Positions 44,995-53,600 of a DNA stretch of 64,000 nt are shown in pieces. The stretch lies in NCBI RefSeq assembly GCF_002224485.1, contig NZ_CP022463.1:2338692-2402691 (forward strand), in the 5' to 3' direction. Both the position numbers and the translations under genes were made by a program. The DNA is from Sinomonas sp. R1AF57 (lineage in GTDB: Bacteria > Actinomycetota > Actinomycetes > Actinomycetales > Micrococcaceae). The notes beneath the pieces are model-generated. The model made no database searches and was not told where the DNA came from. It was given only the letters and a program-made list of their open reading frames with translations. Each line of letters opens with the position of its first letter. The stretch's first letter is position 1.

Positions 44995-45067
44995 TGGAGC
45001 CTAGGGGATTTGAACCCCTGACCTCTTCGATGCGAACGAAGCGCTCTACCAACTGAGCTAAGACCCC
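44995..45067 (-). tRNA. tRNA-Ala (anticodon CGC)
   Basis: 73 nt without encoded CCA. Acceptor stem starts GGGGTCT and ends AGGCTCC with the G3-U70 pair that defines tRNA-Ala; D arm TAGCTCAGTTGGTAGAGC; anticodon arm CTTCG-TTCGCAT-CGAAG (CGC, reads GCG); T arm AGGGGTTCAAATCCCCT. No integrated element at this gene. Confidence 0.97.
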
Positions 45068-45137
45068 TCGGTGCGGGAACTACGTTACTGGGCAGGGGGC
45101 CAAAATCCAAATCGGGAAGGCCTTCCCCAGAGGGGTC

Positions 45138-45941
45138 TCAGCCGCGCGGATCGGCGCGGGCAATGGCCCTACGCGCGAGCCACTGCTCGAACGTCACGGT
45201 CCCGAAGGCGGCGTCCGCCATGAGGTTGCGGCCCTCGGCCAGGGAGCGGCCGATCCTGCCCGGCACGGGCAGGTCGACGACCCTCGCGGTGGATCCCGTC
45301 GCGGTCCGCCAGGCCCCGGCGAGCGAGCGCATCGAGCGTACCTCGGGACCGCAGGCGGCAGTCAGGAGGAACCCGCCGGCCGGGGCCTGCGCCGCATCCA
45401 CCAGGGCGCGGGCGACGTCGGAGAGGTCGATCGGCTGCAGCCGGGCTTGCGGGAGTATGGGAAGGAATCCGAAGCGCTCTCCCCTCTCGAACAGGGACCC
45501 CAGCACATCGTGGAACTGCCCGCACCGAACGACCGTCGTAGGCAAGGCGTGCGCAGCGTAGACCTGCTCCTTGGCCACCTTGGACCTGTAGTACCGCAAG
45601 GGGAACTGGTCGCAGGCCATGATCGAAACTGAGACCGCCCTGTCCACGCCGGATCCCCTCGCCGCGTCGAGGAGGCGCCTCCCAGCGAGGGGGTAGCCCC
45701 TGAGCGCCCGGCCACGACGCGCCTCGAGGGTATCGATGACGACCTCCACGCCGTCGAGTGCCGCCGCCAGGCCGCTGCCCGAGGCGGCGTCCGCGCGCAC
45801 GTACTCGACGCCGTCGAGCACCCTCGTCGGCGCAGGCAGGGTCCTGCTGAGCGACCTCACCTGCCAGCCCCGCCCGAGCGCCTCGCGTGCGGTTGCCCGC
45901 CCTGCCGCACCGGTCCCGCCGGCGACGAGTAGAAGAGCCAC
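45138..45941 (-). CDS. NAD(P)-binding atypical SDR / NmrA-like protein
   Basis: 267 aa from GTG at 45941, seven bases after TAGGCT, giving an immediate dinucleotide-binding motif LLLVAGGTGAAGRATARE. Other features: EYVRADAASG, SVSIMACDQFPLRYYRSKVAKEQV (substrate-site region of atypical SDRs), and PIDLSDVARALVDAA. No classic YxxxK pair. Reaction unknown. Confidence 0.85.
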   Translation of the reverse strand: MALLLVAGGTGAAGRATAREALGRGWQVRSLSRTLPAPTRVLDGVEYVRADAASGSGLAAALDGVEVVIDTLEARRGRALRGYPLAGRRLLDAARGSGVDRAVSVSIMACDQFPLRYYRSKVAKEQVYAAHALPTTVVRCGQFHDVLGSLFERGERFGFLPILPQARLQPIDLSDVARALVDAAQAPAGGFLLTAACGPEVRSMRSLAGAWRTATGSTARVVDLPVPGRIGRSLAEGRNLMADAAFGTVTFEQWLARRAIARADPRG

Positions 45942-46016
45942 GTGCCGAAGCCTACCCGCAGGACCGGGCATTGGATCAGGGGCGGCGACGGCAGAATGGG
46001 GGCCGATGAACCGAGA

Positions 46017-46973
46017 TCAGGCGCGGCGTCGGCGCAGCACGTCGTCGAGATTGCCCAGCGCGCCGGCCTGCCCGGTGGGGCGGGGCGCAAGCGCCGGGAC
46101 GCCGGGCACGGAGGCGGGCTCCGGAGCCTCGGGCGTGGGCTTCAGGACAGGACGGCCCTCGGGCTTCGGATCCTCCCGGGCAGGGAGCGGCTCCGGCTCG
46201 GGACGCTCCGCCTTGGCCGCGTCCATGTACGACGGCTTGGGCACGCCGACAGGCACCCAGGTCTCCTCCGAGTCGGCACCGCTGGCCTTGGCCGCCGCAT
46301 CGGCACTCGCCTGCGACGCACGGGCCACTTCGAGGGCGACGGCGCGCAACTCCTCCCGGGTGAGGACCTTCGGAGCGGGCGCGGGGCTGTCCCCCCGGTC
46401 GAACACCTCGCTCGGAGCGGGCGGACGCTGACGCTGGGCCGGCGCGGGTCCGGGCTCCCTCATGGCGGCACGGAACGCGGCATCGACGCGCCGGCGCTGG
46501 TCGCGGACGGCGAGGGAGCGCAGCACGGTGGCTGAGGCCGCCGTACCGGCAGCGAACACGAGCGGGAGCCAGAGCGGCACGCCGAGGACCAGGAGGCCCA
46601 GGCAGACGACCGACGCCAGGAGCATCGCCAGGCCGATGCCGGCGAGGACGACCCGTCCCCACCGGATCCGGAACGGGCGCGGAGCTGTCCTGCTCGCCGC
46701 GGCGGAGGCGGCGGGAGCCCCGGCATCGTGGTCCTGGAGCTTACCGGCCCGCTCCGACCCTGCCGACCGGACAGCGGGGTCAAGGTCCAAGGAGGAAGCT
46801 GCGCCGGCCAGGCCGCCGTCCTGAGGGTCCCCCGGCGCCGCCTCGGAAAGCAGTGCGGCCTCAGCGGCGGCGCGGGGCGGCCTGCGCCTCTTGAGGAGGT
46901 AGGGGGCAACCCACAGCAGCCACAGGAGCACGGCCGCGCCGAGCACCATCGAACTGCTGAGGGCGAAATCCAT
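46017..46973 (-). CDS. Membrane protein of unknown function
   Basis: 318 aa. Membrane helix at 8-26 (VLGAAVLLWLLWVAPYLL) followed by a basic patch KRRRPPR; two more helices at about 108-148 (VVLAGIGLAMLLASVVCLGLLVLG, WLPLVFAAGTAASATVLR). The long C-terminal half is Pro/Glu/Ala-rich and disordered. TACGGT seven bases before the ATG. Function unknown. Confidence 0.75.
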   Translation of the reverse strand: MDFALSSSMVLGAAVLLWLLWVAPYLLKRRRPPRAAAEAALLSEAAPGDPQDGGLAGAASSLDLDPAVRSAGSERAGKLQDHDAGAPAASAAASRTAPRPFRIRWGRVVLAGIGLAMLLASVVCLGLLVLGVPLWLPLVFAAGTAASATVLRSLAVRDQRRRVDAAFRAAMREPGPAPAQRQRPPAPSEVFDRGDSPAPAPKVLTREELRAVALEVARASQASADAAAKASGADSEETWVPVGVPKPSYMDAAKAERPEPEPLPAREDPKPEGRPVLKPTPEAPEPASVPGVPALAPRPTGQAGALGNLDDVLRRRRA

Positions 46974-47114
46974 ACCTGAAACCGTAGGAGTATCCTCGGG
47001 GCCGGTGCCGGATTACCTTCGGTGTGTCGCGAGAACCCCCGCAGGCGATGGGGGGTGCCCCGGGCGTGCCGCCGCGATCCGGCGTGAAGGCGGGCACGCG
47101 CCGTCGTGCGTCGG

Positions 47115-47735
47115 TCAGCCGCGGGAGGCCAGCCACCGGCCGAGGAGGCCGCCCGGCGGGACTTCCTCGACCGTCAGCGCGAAGGATTCGTGGTCGGCCC
47201 AGGCACCGTTGATGTGGAGGAACCGCGGACGGAGTCCCTCGTAGCGGAACCCCAGCTTCTCCACGACGCGGAGGCTGGCCGCGTTCTCGGGCCGGATGTT
47301 GATCTCCATACGGTGCAGTCCGAGCTCACTGAAGCAGTGGTCCGTGGCGAGCGCCACGGAGGTCGGAGCGATTCCCCGCCCCGCGTGCCCCTTGTCGACC
47401 CAGTAGCCCAGCGTGGCGGTGAGCGCCGAGCCCCACACGATCGAGGACACGGTCAGCTGGCCGACGATGGGAGCTCGCCGGGCACGCGGCTCGTCCAGTG
47501 TGATGACGAAGGGAAGGGCAGAACCCTCGCGGGCCTGATGGGTCAGGGAGCGGACCATCTCACGGAAGGTCGGCAGGCCCCCCTCAGGCTGCGGATTCGA
47601 CGCCTCCCACGGCGCTAGCCACTCCTTGTTGCGGCCCCGCAGCGCCATCCACTCCGACCTGTCTGCCTGACGCAGGGGCCTGAGCGCGAGGTCGCCGCTG
47701 CGGAGCGTCACGGGCCACAGGCCCGAACCCCACAT
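47115..47735 (-). CDS. GNAT N-acetyltransferase, RimJ/RimL-type
   Basis: 206 aa. Acetyl-CoA-binding signature GYWVDKGHAGRGIAPTSVAL and the RimJ-like HRMEINIRPENAASLRVVEKLGF. Likely acetylates a protein N-terminus or a small molecule. It starts 8 bp after the galU stop and so probably is cotranscribed with it. Confidence 0.9.
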   Translation of the reverse strand: MWGSGLWPVTLRSGDLALRPLRQADRSEWMALRGRNKEWLAPWEASNPQPEGGLPTFREMVRSLTHQAREGSALPFVITLDEPRARRAPIVGQLTVSSIVWGSALTATLGYWVDKGHAGRGIAPTSVALATDHCFSELGLHRMEINIRPENAASLRVVEKLGFRYEGLRPRFLHINGAWADHESFALTVEEVPPGGLLGRWLASRG

Positions 47736-47742
47736 CGGCCGG

Positions 47743-48663
47743 TCAGGACGTCGCGGTGGGCTGGTCCGCCCCGTCCGCCACGAATCCCTCGAGCCACGAG
47801 CGAAGTTCCGAGCCGAATTCGTCCCGACCGCACGCCAGGGTCACTACGGCCTTGAGGTAGGACAGCTTGTCACCGGTGTCGTACCGCCGCCCGCGGAACA
47901 CCACGCCGTACACGCCACCGCCCTCGCCTTCGCGCCGGGCGAGGGTCTGAAGTGCATCCGTGAGCTGGATCTCCCCGCCGCGCCCGGGCTCCGTGTGGTG
48001 GAGCACCTCGAAGACGGCGGGGTGCAGCACGTAGCGGCCGATGATTGCGAGATTGCTCGGAGCGTCCTCCGGCGCGGGCTTCTCGACGAGGCCGTGGACG
48101 CGGACGTAGTCCTCGCCCTCGACCTGCTCGACGTCGGCGCACCCGTACGCCGAGACCTGGTCCTGGGGGACCTCCATGAGAGCCACGACGGACCCGCCGG
48201 TGGCCTGCTGGACGCGGATCATCTCTGCGAGGAGTTCGTCGCGCTCGTCGATGAGGTCGTCGCCGAGCAGCACCGCGAACGGCTCCTTGCCGACGTGGCG
48301 TTCGGCGCACAGCACCGCGTGGCCGAGTCCCTTCGGATCGCCCTGGCGGACGTAGTGGATGTCGCCGAGGTTGTTCGACTGCTGGATCGCCGCGAGCTTC
48401 TTGCTGTCACCCTTGGCCTCGAGTGTCGCCTCGAGCGAGGGCACACGGTCGAAGTGGTCCTCGAGGGCGCGCTTGTTGCGCCCAGTGATCATCAGGATGT
48501 CCGAGATGCCGACTCCGACAGCCTCTTCGACCACGTACTGGATCGCGGGCTTGTCGACGACAGGCAGCATCTCCTTCGGCATCGCCTTCGTCACCGGCAG
48601 GAAGCGGGTGCCGAGGCCGGCCACGGGGATGACGGCTTTCTTCACGGCAGAGCTTGTAGACAC
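47743..48663 (-). CDS. galU: UTP-glucose-1-phosphate uridylyltransferase
   Basis: 306 aa, GTG start six bases after TAGAGT. N-terminal KKAVIPVAGLGTRFLPVTKAMPKEMLP region; PAIQYVVEEAV; GLGHAVLCA; LLGDDLI metal site; VEKP and GEIQLTDAL. Makes UDP-glucose for glycogen, trehalose and surface polysaccharides. Divergent from the cyclo-ligase gene with 40 bp between. Confidence 0.96.
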   Translation of the reverse strand: MSTSSAVKKAVIPVAGLGTRFLPVTKAMPKEMLPVVDKPAIQYVVEEAVGVGISDILMITGRNKRALEDHFDRVPSLEATLEAKGDSKKLAAIQQSNNLGDIHYVRQGDPKGLGHAVLCAERHVGKEPFAVLLGDDLIDERDELLAEMIRVQQATGGSVVALMEVPQDQVSAYGCADVEQVEGEDYVRVHGLVEKPAPEDAPSNLAIIGRYVLHPAVFEVLHHTEPGRGGEIQLTDALQTLARREGEGGGVYGVVFRGRRYDTGDKLSYLKAVVTLACGRDEFGSELRSWLEGFVADGADQPTATS

Positions 48664-48703
48664 GCTGACACTCTATACGACGACTCTCGATTAGAGTCGG
48701 GGC

Positions 48704-49339
48704 ATGCAGGCCGCAGAGGAGAAGTCCGCCCTGCGCTCAGCCATCTGGGCCGAGCGCCGCGCAGCGGACCCGGAACGCCGTGCCGCCGCTGGCGAATTGC
48801 TCGCCGCGCACGGGCTCGAATGGGCTCTCGCCCATGTCCCCGAGGGGGGAACGCTGACGGCGTACCTCGGTGTTGGGGCGGAGCCGCCCACCGCGCCGCT
48901 CCTGGAACGGCTCCACAGCGCGGGGCTGCGGGTGTTCCTTCCCGTGTGCCTGCCGGAACGGCAGCTCGCGTGGGTCCAGTGGGCCCCGGGCATTCCCTTC
49001 GCCCGGAGCCGGTTCGCGCCCGTGCAGGAACCTGTCGGGCCTGTGCTCACCACCGAGGAACTCGCCACGGGCGACGGCGCGCGCTCGCCTCTCGCCGCGG
49101 TGCTCCTCCCAGCGACGGCCCTCGATACCGAAGGCCGACGGCTCGGGCAGGGCGGCGGGTACTACGACCGGTTCCTCGCGCGGCTCGAGGGGCTCGGCCT
49201 GCGCCCGCCGACGGCGGCCGTGGTGTTCGACAACGAGGTGCTCCCGGCCGAGGCAGTGCCCGTTGAGGCGCTCGACCGCCGGGTCGGCGCTGCGGTGACG
49301 CCCTCGGCGCTGCGGGCGCTGTGGCCGAAGCCTTCCTGA
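48704..49339 (+). CDS. 5-formyltetrahydrofolate cyclo-ligase
   Basis: 211 aa. KSALRSAIWAERRA at the start and the ATP/folate-site motif LGQGGGYYDRFLARL, LLPATALDTEG upstream of it. Converts 5-formyl-THF to 5,10-methenyl-THF using ATP. TAGAGT six bases before the ATG. Confidence 0.93.
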   Translation: MQAAEEKSALRSAIWAERRAADPERRAAAGELLAAHGLEWALAHVPEGGTLTAYLGVGAEPPTAPLLERLHSAGLRVFLPVCLPERQLAWVQWAPGIPFARSRFAPVQEPVGPVLTTEELATGDGARSPLAAVLLPATALDTEGRRLGQGGGYYDRFLARLEGLGLRPPTAAVVFDNEVLPAEAVPVEALDRRVGAAVTPSALRALWPKPS

Positions 49340-49389
49340 GCCGCAGGGCCCGGGATAGCCGGAATAGAGCAAGCGCCCCGGCTGTTAGA

Positions 49390-49418
49390 ATTGGCAGTCG
49401 AGGCCTATGACTGCCAAT
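49390..49418. promoter_or_regulatory. CIRCE-like palindrome upstream of the FmdB-type gene
   Basis: ATTGGCAGTC (49390-49399) and GACTGCCAAT (49409-49418) are perfect 10-bp arms around exactly 9 bp. CIRCE, the HrcA operator, is TTAGCACTC, N9, GAGTGCTAA; the inner nine bases of the left arm agree at 7 of 9 positions and the spacing is identical. A TTAGAAT box abuts it on the left, where a -10 would be. It ends 60 bp before the GTG of the zinc-ribbon gene. Confidence 0.55.
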
Positions 49419-49478
49419 GAGCGCGATGACGCCGCAGAGGTGGTCCATGGCCTCCGCCGTGCCCATGAAGGAGTTCTA

Positions 49479-49742
49479 GTGCCTACATACGCCTACGCCT
49501 GCAAAGACTGCAACCACGCGTTCGAGACTGTCCAGTCGTTCAGCGACGCCTCGCTGACCGTCTGCCCCGAGTGTGGCGGCACGCTCCGCAAGAAGTTCAA
49601 CAGTGTGGGTGTCGTCTTCAAGGGCGGCGGCTTCTACCGCACGGACTCCCGCAGCGGCAGCAGCAGCGTTCCGGCCTCCTCCGGCTCCTCGGAGAAGTCC
49701 TCGGGCTCGTCGGACAAGGCACCGGCCGCGGCCGCCAGCTGA
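49479..49742 (+). CDS. FmdB-family zinc-ribbon regulatory protein
   Basis: 87 aa from GTG at 49479, with AAGGAG seven bases upstream. The family core is PTYAYACKDCNHAFETVQSF followed by CPECGG, four zinc-binding Cys. A Ser/Gly-rich tail of about 35 residues is low complexity. Role unknown in most organisms; here a heat-shock-like operator may control it. Confidence 0.92.
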   Translation: MPTYAYACKDCNHAFETVQSFSDASLTVCPECGGTLRKKFNSVGVVFKGGGFYRTDSRSGSSSVPASSGSSEKSSGSSDKAPAAAAS

Positions 49743-49836
49743 CACCTTCTCCTCCACAGGATCCGCGGCCGGCGTGTCGTCCACATACGACGGCGGGCGG
49801 TCGCCTCGGGCAATGCTGCGCTCCTAGCGTCGGTGC

Positions 49837-50601
49837 ATGACCCGATCCGCCTCCGCCCGTAGCGGCCGCGCTCCGCACTCACACACTCCGCGGGGCCAGG
49901 CGCCTGTCCGCGGCTCGGCCAGGAGACGACCCACGCCGTGGGCAGCAGCCGACCGTGGTCCGCTGCGACGGTTCATCGACCGGCGGCGGCGGACCCTCGC
50001 CGCAGCGTTCCTGTGCCTTGCGGCCGGCGCTGCCGTCTACCAGCTGACCCCTGCCTCCGCCGCGATGGTTCCCGTGGCGGTCGCAGCGCATGACGTGGCC
50101 TCAGGCGCGACCCTCTCCCCCGCTGACATCAGGCTGTCGCGCCTCCCGGCCGATTCCATGCCTCAGGGCGCCGAGCCGGACCCTTCGCGGCTTTCGGGGC
50201 AGCGGATGGCTGGCCCCGTGCGGCGCGGCGAGCCGATCACCGACGCCTCGCTCGTGGGTCCGGGACTGCTGACGGGAACTCCACCGGGCACCGCGGCAGT
50301 GCCCGTTCGCATCGCAGATCCCGGCTCCATAGGCCTCCTGAGCCCGGGCCAGCTCGTCGACCTCGTGCTCAGCCCTGACACCGGTGGGCAGGCGGCCGCC
50401 GGGACGACTCTCGCCGCGCGCGTCCCGGTACTGTCCACGGGGGCCGGAGCTCCGGGAAGCGCGGCCGGGGCGTGGCTGGGACAACGGGAGGCGGAGGGCC
50501 TCCTGGTCGTCGCGGCCTCGCCCGAGCAGGCCCTCCGCATCGCGGGGGCGTCGACGCGCGGGAAGGTCTTCTTCGTGCTTGTCGAGGCCGGCCCGAGGTG
50601 A
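49837..50601 (+). CDS. SAF-domain protein, Flp pilus assembly CpaB/RcpC-like
   Basis: 254 aa; ATG six bases after TAGCGT. Basic disordered N-terminus, one membrane helix (LAAAFLCLAAGAAVYQL), then SAF domain (VPVAVAAHDVASGATLSPADIRLSRLPADSMP) and an RcpC-like domain (DPGSIGLLSPGQLVDLVL). In CpaB proteins it sits in the envelope of the tight-adherence pilus; no other pilus gene is near. Confidence 0.85.
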   Translation: MTRSASARSGRAPHSHTPRGQAPVRGSARRRPTPWAAADRGPLRRFIDRRRRTLAAAFLCLAAGAAVYQLTPASAAMVPVAVAAHDVASGATLSPADIRLSRLPADSMPQGAEPDPSRLSGQRMAGPVRRGEPITDASLVGPGLLTGTPPGTAAVPVRIADPGSIGLLSPGQLVDLVLSPDTGGQAAAGTTLAARVPVLSTGAGAPGSAAGAWLGQREAEGLLVVAASPEQALRIAGASTRGKVFFVLVEAGPR

Positions 50602-50645
50602 CAGCCCCGGCGGCATCCGGAGGCCTCCTCAGGCCCGGCGCGAGT

Positions 50646-53600
50646 TCACCCCCAGTGAGGGGGCCGCTGTTCCTTGAGCCACCTGTCGCGGTCGCGTTCA
50701 CGGTACGCAGACCAGTCGGCGCGTCGCCGGCCGGACTCGGCCGGCGTCTCGTCCTCGTCCGCGGAGGTCGGGCCTGTCCCGGGGACGCTGACCCGGCGCT
50801 GGCCGCGGGGCCTCCGCAGCGGCGCCTCAGCCTCGTCGGCCACTCCGTCCTCGGACAGCGCGCCGCCCTCGGGCGCCGCTCCGGAGTCGGCCTCGGGGGC
50901 TTCGGGTGCTGCGTCGGCGGAGGCGTCGGATTCCTCCGCCCCCACGGGCTCCCCAGGAGCCTCGCGCTCGTCCGGCCTCGGCTCGCTGGCTTCAGCGTCC
51001 ATGCCGCTGGCCTCCTCTCCCTGGGCCCCGTGCTGGTCCACGTGCAGCGGCGCGGCCAGGTCGGTGTCGTCGGCGGCGTGGCTGCCTCGTGTGTGGGCCT
51101 CGGACGGGGTGGACTCCCCTTCGCGAGCACCATAGGGGTCGCTGCCGGTGCGCGCTTCGATGGCGCTGTCGACGCGCGAGGCGATGTCGGCGGGCGTCCC
51201 GAGGAGGAAACCGGCGGAACCGCCCTCGTCGGCGTGGGTCTCGAGGCCGAGGTCCGCCGCGATCATGTCCGCACAGCTGCTCGGGTCCGTGAACACCTCG
51301 ATCGTCCACAGCGTCATATGCTTCCAGCCGAGCCGCTCGAACAGTTCCGGCCTCTGCCGGGTGCGCTCGCGCACGCTCATGCGCCGGTAGCGCTCTGTCC
51401 CGTCGGACTCCACGGCGACGGGGATGCTCGCCTCATGGTCGTCGCGGCCCATGGTCAGGAGCGGGTCTATGGCCGCCGCCATGTCGACCGCGCCGTCGTA
51501 GTGGTGCCAGACCCGGGCCCCGCGGGACGCAAGCCGGTCACCGAGGTCGGTCACGAGCGGGTCGGCACCGAGCGCCTCAGCGCTCGCTGCGGCGCGGGTT
51601 GCCCTCGTCCCGAGATCCGTGGTGCCCGCGATCTCACGGTCGAGCAACTCGTAGAAGTCCACTGCGCCCTCGCTGAGGCGAGTGACATCCAGTTCGGAGG
51701 GCTGGAAGCAGCTCAGCACGTGCATGCTGTGCCGCGCACGGCTCATGGCGAGGGCGAAGCGGCGGCGGCCTCCCGGCTCGCTGAGGGGACCGAAGTGGTG
51801 CATCGCCCGGCCATGGGGCGTCCGGCCGAACCCGAGCGAGAAGATGACGTGGTCCCGGACGAGCCCCCCGGCGCGGTCGACGTGCACGACCCGGAACGGC
51901 TCGTCTCCCCCACTGAAGAAGTCCCCCAGGTCGGGGTGGTTGGCCATCTGGAGGCGGATTGCCTCCCCGATCCGGGCAGCATGGTGGGCGCTCGCCGTGA
52001 CGACGCCCAACGAGACTCCCGGCCGGTGGTACGCGTGCTCGAAGACGAGGTCGACGACCCTGTTCACCTCCGCCGCCACGGACTCGACACCGCCGTCCTC
52101 CCCGCTCGGCAGCCCCGTGCCGTCGGGAAGGTACTCGAGCACGAACGGACGGTCGAGGCCCGTCACGCTCGGCCCGTCCGGGAGCGCGCGGAGGGCGCCG
52201 TTGTAGAAGCGGTGGCTGAGCTGGAGCCCGAGGTCCTCATCGACGCCGCGGTACACCGTCCGCAGGGCACCCCGCGGAAGCACGCGCTTGAGCGCTCCGA
52301 GGGCGCTCTCGACCGGGGCCGTCGGCGCCTGGCCGGGCTGCTGCTCGACGCCCACGGAGAACGGACGGGGATTGGCCACCTGCGCGTCACCGAAGGCAAC
52401 GACCTGGGTGGCCCGGCCCACGGCCGGGAGGGCCGCCCTGAGCGGCATGGAGTCCGCATCGAGGATGACGACGGCGTCGAACCGATGGTCGGCCGGCAGC
52501 GCGGCCGAGAGGGCATAGGGGCTGCAGGTCCAGACCGGGACCAACGGCCGCAGGAGCCGGGGCGACTGGCGCTCGAGGGCGGCCAGGCTGATGCGCCCGT
52601 CCTTGAGCAGGGACCTCAGCGCGTCGGCCTCCCGCGGGTGGCGCTCGATCGCGTCTGCCCACTCGCGGGCAAGCCTCCACCTGAGCTTGGCGCTCCCGCT
52701 GGCGATGTGGGCGCGGTCGGCGCGCCGGAACTCGGACTCGGCCCTGCGGAGCTGCTCGCCGTCGGACATGGCCAGATAGTCGTCGCCGCTGATCATGGCC
52801 TCGAGGACCGACTGCCACCACGCGAGCTCGAGCTCGGCGGCGACGACGGATGCGGGCGCCTCACGTTCGGACAGGTCGGCCAGCAGGTCCCCGAGTCCGC
52901 GTTCGCGGAGCTGGTCCTCAAGCAGGGTCCGCTCCGGGAGCGACTGGAGGGTCGGCGAGTCCTCGGCCAGGGCAGCGAGCCGGGCCTTCAGCTGCTCGAC
53001 CGGGGCCTCGAGGAGGCGCCCACCGCCCGCCGTGGGGCGCAGCACGGCGCCGAGGCGGTCGAGGCCCTTGGCAGCGGCGACGTACGCCTCCCGGAGCTCC
53101 GCAAGGCCGGAGGGCACCGAGGGGTGCCGCTGCGACGTCGCATACGCTGCCCAGCGCTCCCGCTGGGCCTGCACGAGGATGAGCGAGCTGTGGAGGTCGG
53201 CCAGGTGGACGCCCGGGCGGACGTACTCCTTCGCCACCCGGCGGAGGCGCGAGCGCTGCATCGCGGTCACCTCGATGCCGCGTTCCCTGCGCCAGGCGGA
53301 GGGGGCCGTCGCGGCGATCAGGTCGTTGACCGGCCTGTCGAAGATGTCCGGGGTGAACTTGTCCAGACTCTCCCGCACCGCGACCAGGAGCTCGAGCTGC
53401 TCGCCCCAGCCGCCGACCGTCGTCTCGAGCCGGATCGACGCATGCTCCGCCACGGCGGCCATGCGCTCTCCCAGGGCGGGAACGTCCTCCGCCAGGCGGC
53501 TCGCGAGCTCGCGCGCGTCGTCCGTCTCGCGCCGGGTCAGCAGCCGGGCGCCGTGCCAGGGGCTGTCCGCAGCCTCAGGGCTGAAGCTTCCGAGCTCGGC

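Noticed and set aside
44995..45067. tRNA-Ala as an integration site
   Set aside because: The tRNA is intact, no partial copy of its 3' end was noticed elsewhere, and neighbouring genes are ordinary.
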